From JAPOUP01 sp965203605 (GTDB taxonomy: Bacteria > Pseudomonadota > Alphaproteobacteria > Rhodobacterales > Rhodobacteraceae), in assembly GCA_965203605.1 (NCBI GenBank), contig OZ241902.1:2108001-2172000 (forward strand): a stretch of DNA of 64,000 nucleotides, read 5' to 3'. Shown here piece after piece: positions 53,145 to 61,591 of this stretch. The notes beneath the pieces were generated by a model. That model was not told the origin of the DNA and did no database searches. It saw only the letters and a list, made by a program, of their open reading frames with translations. Every line of letters starts with the position of its first letter. Positions within the stretch are counted from its first letter, which is position 1. The position numbers were made by a program, and so were the translations under genes.

Positions 53145-54200
53145 TCACTCGCGGTCGGTGTAGAAGACGCCGATGCCGATCCTGTCCTCTTCGCCACGGG
53201 ATCTGAACTGGATCGTGCCGCCCATCTCCTGCGCGGCCGGGCCATAGAGCTTTCCGGTGACGGTCGAGCTGATCACCTCGGGGCAGTCCGGGCAGGACGG
53301 ACCCCGGGCCAACGTCGTCGTGAAGGCGTTGCCGGTGAGCGCCGCGGGCGTCAACACGTAAGAAACATCGGAAAGGTCGTCGTCCGGGTCAGTGCGGTTC
53401 TCCCACCCGTCCATGGTTCCCCCGATGGTGTTTCCGGAGAAGTCCGCCGTGAGCGTGATGTCGCTGCTTAGGTTGGTCCTTTCGCCGTCGTCGACCGGAT
53501 AGCCGCCGTCGACCGGATATGTGTCGAGCCGGACGCTGCCGGAATACCGTGCCCGCCCTCGGGTCGGCATGTCGCCCGGCGCCGTCTCGAGACCGATCAC
53601 CGCGGCGCGCCGAACGTCGGTCGGGTCGCCGCTGTAGTAGAGGCCGATGGGGATGTGGTGTTTCCGGCTTTTTGGCCTGTCACCGGGAACGAACACGTTT
53701 CCGTCCGTGAAGTCGCCCTCGTAGCCGCCCGCGTGCTCCAGGGAAGACCCGTCCCATGTCCACAGCCACCTCTCCCTGCGTTCCTCGCCGGTGTGGAGGC
53801 GGTAGTTACCGTTGTTGTCATATGCGTGCTCCGGCCCGAACGTGGTCGTGCCGCCGTCGAGCGTCACAGCGAAAGTCGGCATTGCGTCCGGCGACGACCG
53901 GAATATCCGGACGGCGATGTCCCCGCCGTCGGCCAGCGCGTTCCCTTCGCCCGAGGTCCGGTCGATGCCGACGGTCCGCGTCCTGAAGGTGGTGGCCTCC
54001 CCGAGCGTCCCGGCGTCGCTGATGCGGACCGCCATGCTGTCGCCCGCGCCCGAGAACAGGACCGGTCCGGCGGGCGGGGTGCCGGCTGGAGAGCCGCCGC
54101 CTCCGGCCGGCGCTGTCGTACCGCCTCCACCGCCGCAGCCCATGAGTCCTGCGAGGGCAATTGCCGCAAAATGCGGTCCAAAGAATTTCGAAAGTGTCAT
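53145..54200 (-). CDS. surface lipoprotein with a TbpB-like beta-barrel domain
   Basis: From ATG 54200 (MTLSKFFGPHFAAIALAGLM) the 351-residue protein has a lipobox LMGC followed by a Gly-rich tether. GGGGAGG lies 9 bases upstream as a strong ribosome-binding site. The C-terminal half has TADFSGNTIGGTMDGWENR and VTGKLYGPAAQEMGGTIQFR, the strand signature of transferrin-binding-protein-like barrels. A middle segment (GDIAVRIFRSSPDAMPTFAV) forms the handle-like domain. It is probably an outer-membrane, perhaps surface-exposed, lipoprotein with unknown ligand. A 13-bp tandem repeat lies 28 bp upstream of the start. Confidence 0.75.
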   Translation of the reverse strand: MTLSKFFGPHFAAIALAGLMGCGGGGGTTAPAGGGGSPAGTPPAGPVLFSGAGDSMAVRISDAGTLGEATTFRTRTVGIDRTSGEGNALADGGDIAVRIFRSSPDAMPTFAVTLDGGTTTFGPEHAYDNNGNYRLHTGEERRERWLWTWDGSSLEHAGGYEGDFTDGNVFVPGDRPKSRKHHIPIGLYYSGDPTDVRRAAVIGLETAPGDMPTRGRARYSGSVRLDTYPVDGGYPVDDGERTNLSSDITLTADFSGNTIGGTMDGWENRTDPDDDLSDVSYVLTPAALTGNAFTTTLARGPSCPDCPEVISSTVTGKLYGPAAQEMGGTIQFRSRGEEDRIGIGVFYTDRE

Positions 54201-54227
54201 GGTCTGGAGCCTCCCCGTCTTCATCCC

Positions 54228-54402
54228 GTGAAGAGGCCCCGTGAAGAGGCCCCGTGAAGAGGCCCCGTGAAGAGGCCCCGTGAAGAGGCCCCGTGAAGAG
54301 GCCCCGTGAAGAGGCCCCGTGAAGAGGCCCCGTGAAGAGGCCCCGTGAAGAGGCCCCGTGAAGAGGCCCCGTGAAGAGGCCCCGTGAAGAGGCCCCGTGA
54401 AG
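54228..54402 (-). repeat. 13-bp tandem repeat, 13 full copies plus a partial one
   Basis: The plus-strand unit GTGAAGAGGCCCC is repeated without visible change from 54228 to 54396, with a six-base partial copy after it. It lies in the 5' untranslated/promoter region of the TbpB-like lipoprotein gene, ending 28 bp before the ATG. Thirteen is not a multiple of three, so copy-number change would also shift any upstream-started frame. The array is a likely site of slippage. Confidence 0.95.
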
Positions 54403-54512
54403 ATTGCGGTCCATATTAAACCACGCCATGACGCAAGGCAAGGGAAATTTGCGCCCAAGTACCGGGCAACCGCTTTGGACGGAACTTCACCGGTCGGGAA
54501 GACGGTTCCGGC

Positions 54513-54581
54513 CATTCCAGACGCTTGGGCCAGTCCCTCCCTGCGGGAATGGCCGGAGTTGAACTTCGGAATGGAAGTGGA
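54513..54581 (-). repeat. IS30-like end motif, copy 6 (right arm of an imperfect inverted pair)
   Basis: This is the inverted counterpart of 52641-52711, with GAACTTCGGAATGGAAGTGG at its outer tip. The pair spans about 1.94 kb around the lipoprotein gene and its tandem repeat. Confidence 0.5.
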
Positions 54582-54587
54582 GCCAGC

Positions 54588-56114
54588 TCAGGTTGATCCG
54601 TATTGTGCCTCGAATTTCTCCCGGAGGTTCCTGCGCAGCAGTTTGCCGTTGCCACCTCTTGGAAGCGAATCCACCCGCAGGTACAGCCGTGGTATCTTGT
54701 AACCAGCAAGGCTGCATGAAGCGAAGTCCGAGAGTTCGGCGCAGTCGATTTCGGTCTCCGCGACGTAGAAACAGGCGACGAGTGTGGTGTCTGGTCTGAC
54801 ACGCACCTCAGCGGCCGCGCATTCGACGATCCGGGGATGCGCATCCAGAACAGCTTCAATCTCGATCGGCGATATGCGGAAACCGCCAGCATTGATCATG
54901 TCGTCCATACGTCCATGATAGGTGATGGCACCGTCGGCCCGCATGGAGACAATATCATCGGTCAGGAACCAGCAACCCGAAATCCGTGCATCGATCGCGG
55001 GAGAATCGCCAAGATAACCGAGCATCATGCCAGGGTCGCGAAGGGAAATGGCCAGCGTTCCCGTGGTGTCGACTTTAACGGGCACACCTTCGTCCAGCAC
55101 CGCGATGCATCTCCCCCGCTGCGGAAAGCCAACCGTTCCGGCAGGTGCGGCGCAGGCCGGTCTCGAAGATATGAATGTCGAGCATTCCGACATGCCGAGC
55201 GCCTCGTGCACGAGGGTTCCGGTTGCTTTCTCCCAAGCATCTCGTGTCACATCCGGCAGCTTTTCGCCCGCCGAAAGCCCGTGCCTGAGATTCGGTAGTT
55301 TCGGAATTCTGTTTTTCAGGATCTGGCGATAAACTCCCGGTGCTGCAGCAAATATCGTTGCACCATGTCTTTTGAGCAGTTCGGGCAGCTGCGGAGGCGT
55401 AGCAGACGGCGCAGGCACCAGCGCAGTCGCACCGATGGTCCAGGGGTCGAGTAGGCCCGTGCCAAGCGTATAGGTCCAATTGAAAGCGCCGGCATGAAGG
55501 AGCCGGTCAGATTCCGACAGGTCGTACCAATCCCTTTGCATCATTCGTCTTGCCCAGATCGAACGGTGCGAGTGCATGACCAGACGCGGTCGACCGGAAG
55601 TTCCAGAGGTTGGGATAATGTAAGCCAGACGTTCAGGATCCCCCATGATAGCTTCACCGGCAGGCAGTTCGTACATTCCAGCAAGCTCTGAAGCCGCGAT
55701 AACTGGACAGTTCGCCGCTTCGGGCATTGCGACGCCCTTCCCTGCAATGATCAATGCGGGCCCGACGGCGCTCGCGATGCGGCTGATTTCAGGTACCGTC
55801 AACAGCGCGGACGCTGGGACTGGAATCAGTCCGGCAGCGATTGATCCAAGAAACGCGACGGGAAACTCGACGCAGTTCGGGAGTCGCAGAAGCACATGGC
55901 TACCTGGGGCGAGACCAATTTCTCGAAGTCCCGATGCGGTTCCGAGAACAGCCTGCCTCAGTTCCGCATAGGACCAGAACTCGGTTCCCCTGGTTGCAAC
56001 AATAGCAAGCGCAGGCTTCTCGGGCATCGACTGTCCGGCCGCGAGCACATAGCTGGTCAGATTGAACGGAGCCGGACATGGTGGCGGAGGACCGCTATCA
56101 AACAGCGACAGCAT
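54588..56114 (-). CDS. AMP-dependent acyl-CoA ligase (benzoate-CoA ligase-like)
   Basis: This is a 508-residue adenylate-forming ligase. The phosphate loop is YIIPTSGTSGRPRLVMHSH. EALGMSECSTFISSRP takes the place of the YGxTE motif, a form seen in benzoate/aryl-CoA ligases. The hinge GRMDDMINAGGFRISPIEIE and the C-terminal Lys in PRGGNGKLLRRNLRE are intact. The acid substrate is unknown. It stands alone on the minus strand with about 400 bp of non-coding DNA upstream. Confidence 0.85.
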   Translation of the reverse strand: MLSLFDSGPPPPCPAPFNLTSYVLAAGQSMPEKPALAIVATRGTEFWSYAELRQAVLGTASGLREIGLAPGSHVLLRLPNCVEFPVAFLGSIAAGLIPVPASALLTVPEISRIASAVGPALIIAGKGVAMPEAANCPVIAASELAGMYELPAGEAIMGDPERLAYIIPTSGTSGRPRLVMHSHRSIWARRMMQRDWYDLSESDRLLHAGAFNWTYTLGTGLLDPWTIGATALVPAPSATPPQLPELLKRHGATIFAAAPGVYRQILKNRIPKLPNLRHGLSAGEKLPDVTRDAWEKATGTLVHEALGMSECSTFISSRPACAAPAGTVGFPQRGRCIAVLDEGVPVKVDTTGTLAISLRDPGMMLGYLGDSPAIDARISGCWFLTDDIVSMRADGAITYHGRMDDMINAGGFRISPIEIEAVLDAHPRIVECAAAEVRVRPDTTLVACFYVAETEIDCAELSDFASCSLAGYKIPRLYLRVDSLPRGGNGKLLRRNLREKFEAQYGST

Positions 56115-56512
56115 GTGGCAGTGTTAGAATTCGGCTGTTCCGGCTGCAGGAAACAGGGACCGCCTCCTGGTCCGGAACATCCAATCCGTGAAGACGTGGC
56201 AGTAAAATCCAGAGATGCGTGAGAGACCCCCAGTTCGAGTGGGATGGATCACTCTCAGCCGGGTCACCCGACGCGAGGCGCAACCTGCAATCCTCGATGT
56301 GCGCGATGAATCGCGAAAGGCATGGAAAGTGGGATGCCCATGCCGGAGTTCAATGACCGGGAGAACCGACATAGGCCGGACGTCCGGCGACCAGGAGCAC
56401 CAGCGGCTTAGCATCAATTCCGTGACTGCTGGGCCAGCTACCCCCAAAAACCAGATTCGCAATGACCTTGGCCGACCTGCGGTGCCACTCCTGCTACAAC
56501 TGGAACTATGGG
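56115..56512. other. 398 bp without a recognisable gene
   Basis: Frames on both strands overlap the end of the sulfite oxidase-like gene but give Cys/Arg-rich random-looking translations. It should include the promoter of the ligase gene. Confidence 0.4.
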
Positions 56513-57625
56513 CTAGCATCCGGAACGCTCCCCTACGAAAACGTTCACTTCCTGCATCGCATTGTTGGCGAATCCCGCAACATCCCAGGGCGCTTCCAAC
56601 GGCTGGACATCTCCATTGGCATCGGTCGCACGACAGCGCAGCACATGGGAACCGGGTCTGGCGTCCCAGAAAGCGCTCCAAGCCGACCACGCATATCGAC
56701 CAGGTCCGGGAGTGACTTCAGCCTCGATCCATTCGCCATCCACTCCCAACTCAACCCTTACCACAGGAACTCCGGATCCAGACCACGCACGACCGGTCAC
56801 TTGCACCTGCCCGGGCTCGACAAATCGCGACCTCGTCAGCCAATCCGGAACTCCGGGAGGTGACATCAGCGACTTAACCCGCATGCCGCTGACCGGCTCG
56901 CCGGGTTCGTCTTCGCTGTACCTCAGGCGATAGGTCTGGATCTGCTGGAATCCCTGATAGGGTGCGGTCAGGGCCTCGATATCCGTCAACCACTTGACCG
57001 AGGCCATTCCGTACCAGCCCGGAACAATCAGCCGTAATGGAGCGCCGTGTTGGGGCAACAGGGGCTGCCCATTCATCGCATAGACGAGAAGGACGTCCAG
57101 TTCACACAATTGGTCGGGTGTCAGGCTTCGGCCGAACGCATGACGATTGCCTTTGTCAAATCCCACATCCGCACCGGTAAAGGAAATATCAAGGACATCG
57201 GAATCCAGTCCGAACTCGTCGACAATTGGCTTAAGCGGAGTCCCCGTCCATTCACTTGTTCCAACCGCCTCATACATCCAGGGCATCGAGCGGCAACGTG
57301 GCGAGACCCCTGCACGACCGTTGCCCGCGCATTCCATCGTGACCGGCAAGGTGACAGCCGGCATCGCCCGGATATCAGCAATACTCAGTTCGCACGGGTT
57401 GACGAATGCACCGTGCAGCCGGAGCCGATGGGCTTCCGCATCCAGAACCGGCACATCGAAATGGTTGAGAAGGTAATGCGCACCCGTTGGCGTTATGTCG
57501 AGCCTAAGCGTCTCCAGAAGGGTTCCGTGATTGCGATTGGCCAGCCGCACCTCGTCTCGGCTGAAGTCATCCGACTCTGCCACCGGCCGCTTTCGCGGGC
57601 TAAGGAAGGTTTCCGCCAGGGTCAT
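56513..57625 (-). CDS. sulfite oxidase-family molybdenum enzyme
   Basis: This 370-residue protein has the sulfite-oxidase fold. VTMECAGNGRAG holds Cys99, the molybdenum ligand, followed by SEWTGTPLKPIVDEFG and VPGWYGMASVKWLTDIEAL (pterin contacts). The Moco dimerisation domain occupies the last 110 residues (VQVTGRAWSGSGVPVVRVEL). There is no Tat or Sec signal and no heme domain, so it is probably cytoplasmic or incomplete as a respiratory enzyme. No cytochrome partner is adjacent. The substrate could be sulfite or another oxyanion. Confidence 0.85.
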   Translation of the reverse strand: MTLAETFLSPRKRPVAESDDFSRDEVRLANRNHGTLLETLRLDITPTGAHYLLNHFDVPVLDAEAHRLRLHGAFVNPCELSIADIRAMPAVTLPVTMECAGNGRAGVSPRCRSMPWMYEAVGTSEWTGTPLKPIVDEFGLDSDVLDISFTGADVGFDKGNRHAFGRSLTPDQLCELDVLLVYAMNGQPLLPQHGAPLRLIVPGWYGMASVKWLTDIEALTAPYQGFQQIQTYRLRYSEDEPGEPVSGMRVKSLMSPPGVPDWLTRSRFVEPGQVQVTGRAWSGSGVPVVRVELGVDGEWIEAEVTPGPGRYAWSAWSAFWDARPGSHVLRCRATDANGDVQPLEAPWDVAGFANNAMQEVNVFVGERSGC

Positions 57626-57858
57626 GACGTGACCCGCAAGGTGTCATCGGAGCGGGGCAGCATTGTCCACGCGAATCCACGGGTCCAGATTTCGATGCCC
57701 TTGCCAACAATTCGGACACGACAACCGGATATAAGCATCGCAACGGGCTTTGGTCCATATCCCTGCAGCGACTCGACCTCTGTCAATTCCACCCTCCTTG
57801 CGTCCGGGATCTCTAGCCGTTTCGCCAAGTCAAACCACCTTCCGCTCGAACATAACAT
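57622..57858 (-). CDS. hypothetical small protein overlapping the sulfite oxidase-like gene
   Basis: A 78-codon frame whose TGA overlaps the next ATG (ATGA), the pattern of a coupled operon. The translation (including GKGIEIWTRGFAWTMLPRSD) resembles no family known to me. No good ribosome-binding site was seen. It may be real or a chance frame. Confidence 0.3.
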   Translation of the reverse strand: MLCSSGRWFDLAKRLEIPDARRVELTEVESLQGYGPKPVAMLISGCRVRIVGKGIEIWTRGFAWTMLPRSDDTLRVTS

Positions 57859-58559
57859 TATCGCCCCGACTCATGACAGGAGAGAACCCTTGTCTGCAAG
57901 GGCGATCCCGATCCTCTCACCGGCGACTTCACCGATCAGCCATGGATGAAGCTTCACGAGCATCGCCCGGCTGCTCCTGAACTCAGCGTTTGGCAGCAGC
58001 TGCAATTCAGCACCTTCCGCATCAATGACAGAATAGCTCGAGTCTTGGTCCACTCCTCATGTTCGTGGCCACCGCGCATCATTGCTTTCCACATACACGC
58101 GCATCAATTCCTTAGCGGAATTGGGCTTCGGCCAGAGCGATAACACCATCAAGTTTCACGCTCTTCACATTCCGGATTGGGCTGATCCATCCGCGAATGA
58201 CGTGAAACCTTGGATGGCGCATCACCCGCATCGTTGTTTCCTGTCGCTTCTGAAGCACGAAGTCCAATTCACCTGCCCGACACTCCGATTTTGAGCATTT
58301 CCAGCTCCCGGACCAATCTCTTCTTGCAAAATCGTCGGACCTCGGCATTCGCACTACCCCGAGCGATGGCTCGCCGCAAGCAGGGGAGTGCGATCGGGTG
58401 TAGCCCGGATTATTGGCATGAGTCGCCTGGGTGTTATATTGAGCCTTGATTTCTCGACATAGGAACGCCTTTCAGTAGAACTCCGCCCGATAAAATCGAC
58501 CGAAAGTATGGATTGCCAACAATCTGGGCTACACCCAATGCGATCGATAAACCGGACCG
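57859..58559. other. 701 bp without a recognisable gene
   Basis: Short minus-strand frames at 57871-58053 and 58112-58354 are open but not recognisable; they could be remnants of one decayed gene. The FAD oxidoreductase operon ends at the right edge. Confidence 0.4.
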
Positions 58560-59891
58560 TCAGAGCTCACCGCCCGCCCGCGCCTCTGAGAAGCGAATCC
58601 GGGCCCAGGCACCGGCCTGTGCCAACGGCTTAGGGGGCAAGCGCTTGGGAACGGGCGCGGAAACGGCACGATCAAGAGCTTCAGACCTTATGCCGCAAGC
58701 GAGTTCGGCCGCCAGCAATCCCGCCAGCGTGCCCTTCGCCGTGCCGAGACCATTCTGGCAACAGGCCGAATACAGGCCGTCTTCCAGTTTGCCGATCACC
58801 TGAACTCCGTTGAGGCTCAGGCACAGCCGTCCCCCCCAGCGAAACTCCATTCCAACACCCTTCAGCATCGGAAATCGTGCGGCGAAGGCACGGTCATGGC
58901 TACGCGCGGCAAATCTCAGGCGGCTTCGACCGACCTCCATGGACGGGTCGAAAGTGAATCGGTTACGCACCACGATCCGGTCCCCGCCCGTTCCGGAGAT
59001 GCGCCGGACGCTCGTGCCCAGCGGGTCCGCCGGAGTCACACCCCAATTCGGACGCCCGCCCAGACGTGTGATCTCGTCCGGTGTCAATGCCCGCGTCATG
59101 GATGCGTAGGTGAACACATGCGCCAGTCGGCCGCGATGGAATCCGAAGCTGTTGAGATGCCCGTTCACGGCCAGGAACACATTCGGCGAAATCACCTGGC
59201 CTCGCAACGATTCCGCGACCCAGTCACCCGATCGCCTGAGTTCGGTTACCGGGCTTTCCTCATGAATCACCACCCCCCTGGACTGGAGCGCCTCCGACAG
59301 ACCTCGAACGTAAAGCGCTGGCTGGAGGACCGCAGCACCCGGGGTGAACAACCCGCTGCGGTAGTAATCTATGCCCGTGATTTCGCGCATCCGCCCGGCG
59401 TCCAGCAATTCACACGCTTCGCCCATCGCACCCAGGTGACCGGCATAACTGAGATTGTGTCCATGCCCCCGCTCCGTAGCCGCGGCATTGATCTTTCCGG
59501 ACTTGCTGAACGCTTCCGGGCCGAGGTCGAATTCCTCCGCGATCCGGGCTGCGAATTCTATTGCGCGGCGATTGTCGCTGGTCTGCTCGGTATCGCCTTC
59601 CAGAGTTCCACCGTAGTCGTCTGACGAGAGATCGTGAGGAAGATCGACCATGAAGCCGGAATTCCGGCCGGCCGGCCCATCGCCGACCCTCGCGGCTTCC
59701 ATCACCACAATCCGTGAGCCCGGGTCCAACTGGGTCAACCGCCGGGCTGCAGACAGTCCGGCAAACCCGGCGCCAATGATCAACCAATCCGCGGTATGCC
59801 GACCTTCCAGCGCAGCCACAGGGCCAGGCTTGGGCAGGAGCCGGTTCCATCCCGCTGGCCCCGGGTCGATCGGCAGTTGTCGAACCTTCAT
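58560..59891 (-). CDS. FAD-dependent amine oxidoreductase (DadA/PuuB-like)
   Basis: This 443-residue flavoprotein (ATG 59891, MKVRQLPIDPGPAGWN) has the FAD-binding motif WLIIGAGFAGLSAARRL near residue 40. GPAGRNSGFMVDLPHD follows, a block conserved in PuuB/OrdL-type oxidases, and a C-terminal QNGLGTAKGTLAGLLAAELA closes the FAD site. It would oxidise a secondary or primary amine or amino acid. It is the last gene of the minus-strand operon after the MttB-like gene, 152 bp downstream. Confidence 0.85.
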   Translation of the reverse strand: MKVRQLPIDPGPAGWNRLLPKPGPVAALEGRHTADWLIIGAGFAGLSAARRLTQLDPGSRIVVMEAARVGDGPAGRNSGFMVDLPHDLSSDDYGGTLEGDTEQTSDNRRAIEFAARIAEEFDLGPEAFSKSGKINAAATERGHGHNLSYAGHLGAMGEACELLDAGRMREITGIDYYRSGLFTPGAAVLQPALYVRGLSEALQSRGVVIHEESPVTELRRSGDWVAESLRGQVISPNVFLAVNGHLNSFGFHRGRLAHVFTYASMTRALTPDEITRLGGRPNWGVTPADPLGTSVRRISGTGGDRIVVRNRFTFDPSMEVGRSRLRFAARSHDRAFAARFPMLKGVGMEFRWGGRLCLSLNGVQVIGKLEDGLYSACCQNGLGTAKGTLAGLLAAELACGIRSEALDRAVSAPVPKRLPPKPLAQAGAWARIRFSEARAGGEL

Positions 59892-60043
59892 CCGCCACCT
59901 CCCACACTCAGGCCACAACGCAGTCCTGACAAGGTATCAGCCACTACCGCAAATCCGACGCATCGATTCAAGACCATGAACCCGTGCGCCCGTATTTGGT
60001 CGAGGTTCCAGCGATCCATCCTGCTCGCACACTTTCCGTTGCT

Positions 60044-61591
60044 TCAGTGTTCCTGATTCAGCGCTTCGGCAGCGGGAATTTCGCGCTCGCGGCGGGCAAT
60101 ATAGTCCCGCAGGGATTCGTCGACCCCAGGATCAAGCTTCGGCTCCTCGTATTCCTTAAGCAGGTAGCGCACATGCCGTAGAGCACGTTCAGTGATCTCG
60201 ACAGATCCTTCAGCCTGCCACTGTTCGATCGAATTGTTGTCGAAGAGTTCCGGCATGAAAAATGCGCGCTGGAAATTCTCCAGGGTGTGCGGATGACCAA
60301 GATAATGCCCGCCAGGTCCGACATCGCGGACCGCCTCCAAACCCTCGTCAAAGTCATCCCATCTGATGCCCTCGGCCATTCTGTAACCCATGGCACATTG
60401 CTCCGCATCGACAACGAACTTGGCCATCGAACAATGCATGCCAGCCTCGTTCCAACCGGCTGAGTGCCAGATGTAGTTGCAGCCCGCATGAAGCACTGCC
60501 ATCAATGTGGCTGCGCTTTCGTAACCGGCTTGGGCATCGAAGGTCTTAGAACCGCCCAGCGTGTTCGAAGACCGCCAAGGCACGCCATAATGCCGTGCCA
60601 TCTGGCCGATCATGTAGTTCATAAGGCTTATTTCCGGCGTACCTGCCATCGGCGCTCCGGATTTCATCGAAACCGTCGAAAGATAGTGGCCGTAGATGGC
60701 AGGCGCTCCCTTTCGAATGACCTGCATATATGCCATCGCGGAGAGCGCCTCCGCATTGAGTTGCGCTACCGTCGGGGCGACGCTTGCAGGGGTATTGGCG
60801 CCACCAAGCACAAAGGGAGAGCAAAGCACGGGCTGGTTTCGTCGCGCGAATGCACGCATCGCCCCCAACATCGTCTCATCCCAGACAAGGGGCGAGTTTC
60901 CGTTGCAGTTTCCGGTGACGACCGGGTGACTCTCCATATAGGAATCCCCGAACAGGAGCGCACACATTTCCAGCACATCCTCTGCGTTCCTGGGACTTGT
61001 TGTCATTCCCATGAAGGTCTTGTCGGAATGCTTCATCGAAGAATAGGTAATGCGCAGATGCCTGTGGCTGATCGGATGGTCCATCGGTTCCACGATGTGG
61101 TGAGCGGTGGAATGCAGCGCGGGCAACATATGGCTGAGCCTGTGAAAGTCGGCCAGATCCGCGAGTGTCGGCGCACGACGCACGTCATCAAGATCCCGGA
61201 GATAGGGCGCACCGGTCATTGGAACGAAAATGGAATGGTCCCTGTCGAATGGCAGATTGTTGACCGCATTGCGCGCGTGGTAGGTAAACGTGGACGGAAC
61301 CTCAGCGATCAACTCGCGAACCAGACCTCTGTCAAGCAGCACAGTCTCGCCCCGCACGTCCGCACCAGCCTGACGCCAGTCCTCAAGCGCTACCGGGTCA
61401 CGAAAGACGACACCAACCTCCTCCAGTATGGCCATCGACGCAGCGTCAATGCGCTCGATTTCCTCCTCATCCATCGGCTCACAGAGTGGAAGCTTCCGCC
61501 TGAGCGCCGGCAGCATCGAGATGTCCAGTGACATCCGGGCGGCCTTTCTCGCCCCGCGACCTCGACGGGAACTGCCAACCACCTCCGCCAT
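60044..61591 (-). CDS. trimethylamine methyltransferase (MttB) superfamily protein, non-pyrrolysine
   Basis: This 515-residue protein starts at ATG 61591, overlapping the aldehyde dehydrogenase stop (TGATG). RRGRGARKAAR and the later MTGAPYLRDLDDVRRAPTLA are typical of the COG5598 family. No in-frame TAG is present, so it has no pyrrolysine and is like MtgB-type demethylases of glycine betaine and other quaternary amines. Such enzymes pass the methyl group to a corrinoid protein, but no corrinoid gene is visible nearby. The substrate is inferred only as a methylated amine. Confidence 0.85.
   Translation of the reverse strand: MAEVVGSSRRGRGARKAARMSLDISMLPALRRKLPLCEPMDEEEIERIDAASMAILEEVGVVFRDPVALEDWRQAGADVRGETVLLDRGLVRELIAEVPSTFTYHARNAVNNLPFDRDHSIFVPMTGAPYLRDLDDVRRAPTLADLADFHRLSHMLPALHSTAHHIVEPMDHPISHRHLRITYSSMKHSDKTFMGMTTSPRNAEDVLEMCALLFGDSYMESHPVVTGNCNGNSPLVWDETMLGAMRAFARRNQPVLCSPFVLGGANTPASVAPTVAQLNAEALSAMAYMQVIRKGAPAIYGHYLSTVSMKSGAPMAGTPEISLMNYMIGQMARHYGVPWRSSNTLGGSKTFDAQAGYESAATLMAVLHAGCNYIWHSAGWNEAGMHCSMAKFVVDAEQCAMGYRMAEGIRWDDFDEGLEAVRDVGPGGHYLGHPHTLENFQRAFFMPELFDNNSIEQWQAEGSVEITERALRHVRYLLKEYEEPKLDPGVDESLRDYIARREREIPAAEALNQEH

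Noticed and set aside
53145..54515. 456-residue version of the lipoprotein with an N-terminal repeat region (GASSRGLFTGPLH units)
   Set aside because: The repeat is translated only if an upstream start is used; the strong ribosome-binding site and lipoprotein signal peptide place the start at 54200, leaving the repeat non-coding.
60044..61591. Possible pyrrolysine-containing trimethylamine methyltransferase
   Set aside because: The frame has no internal TAG; the protein belongs to the non-pyrrolysine branch of the MttB superfamily.
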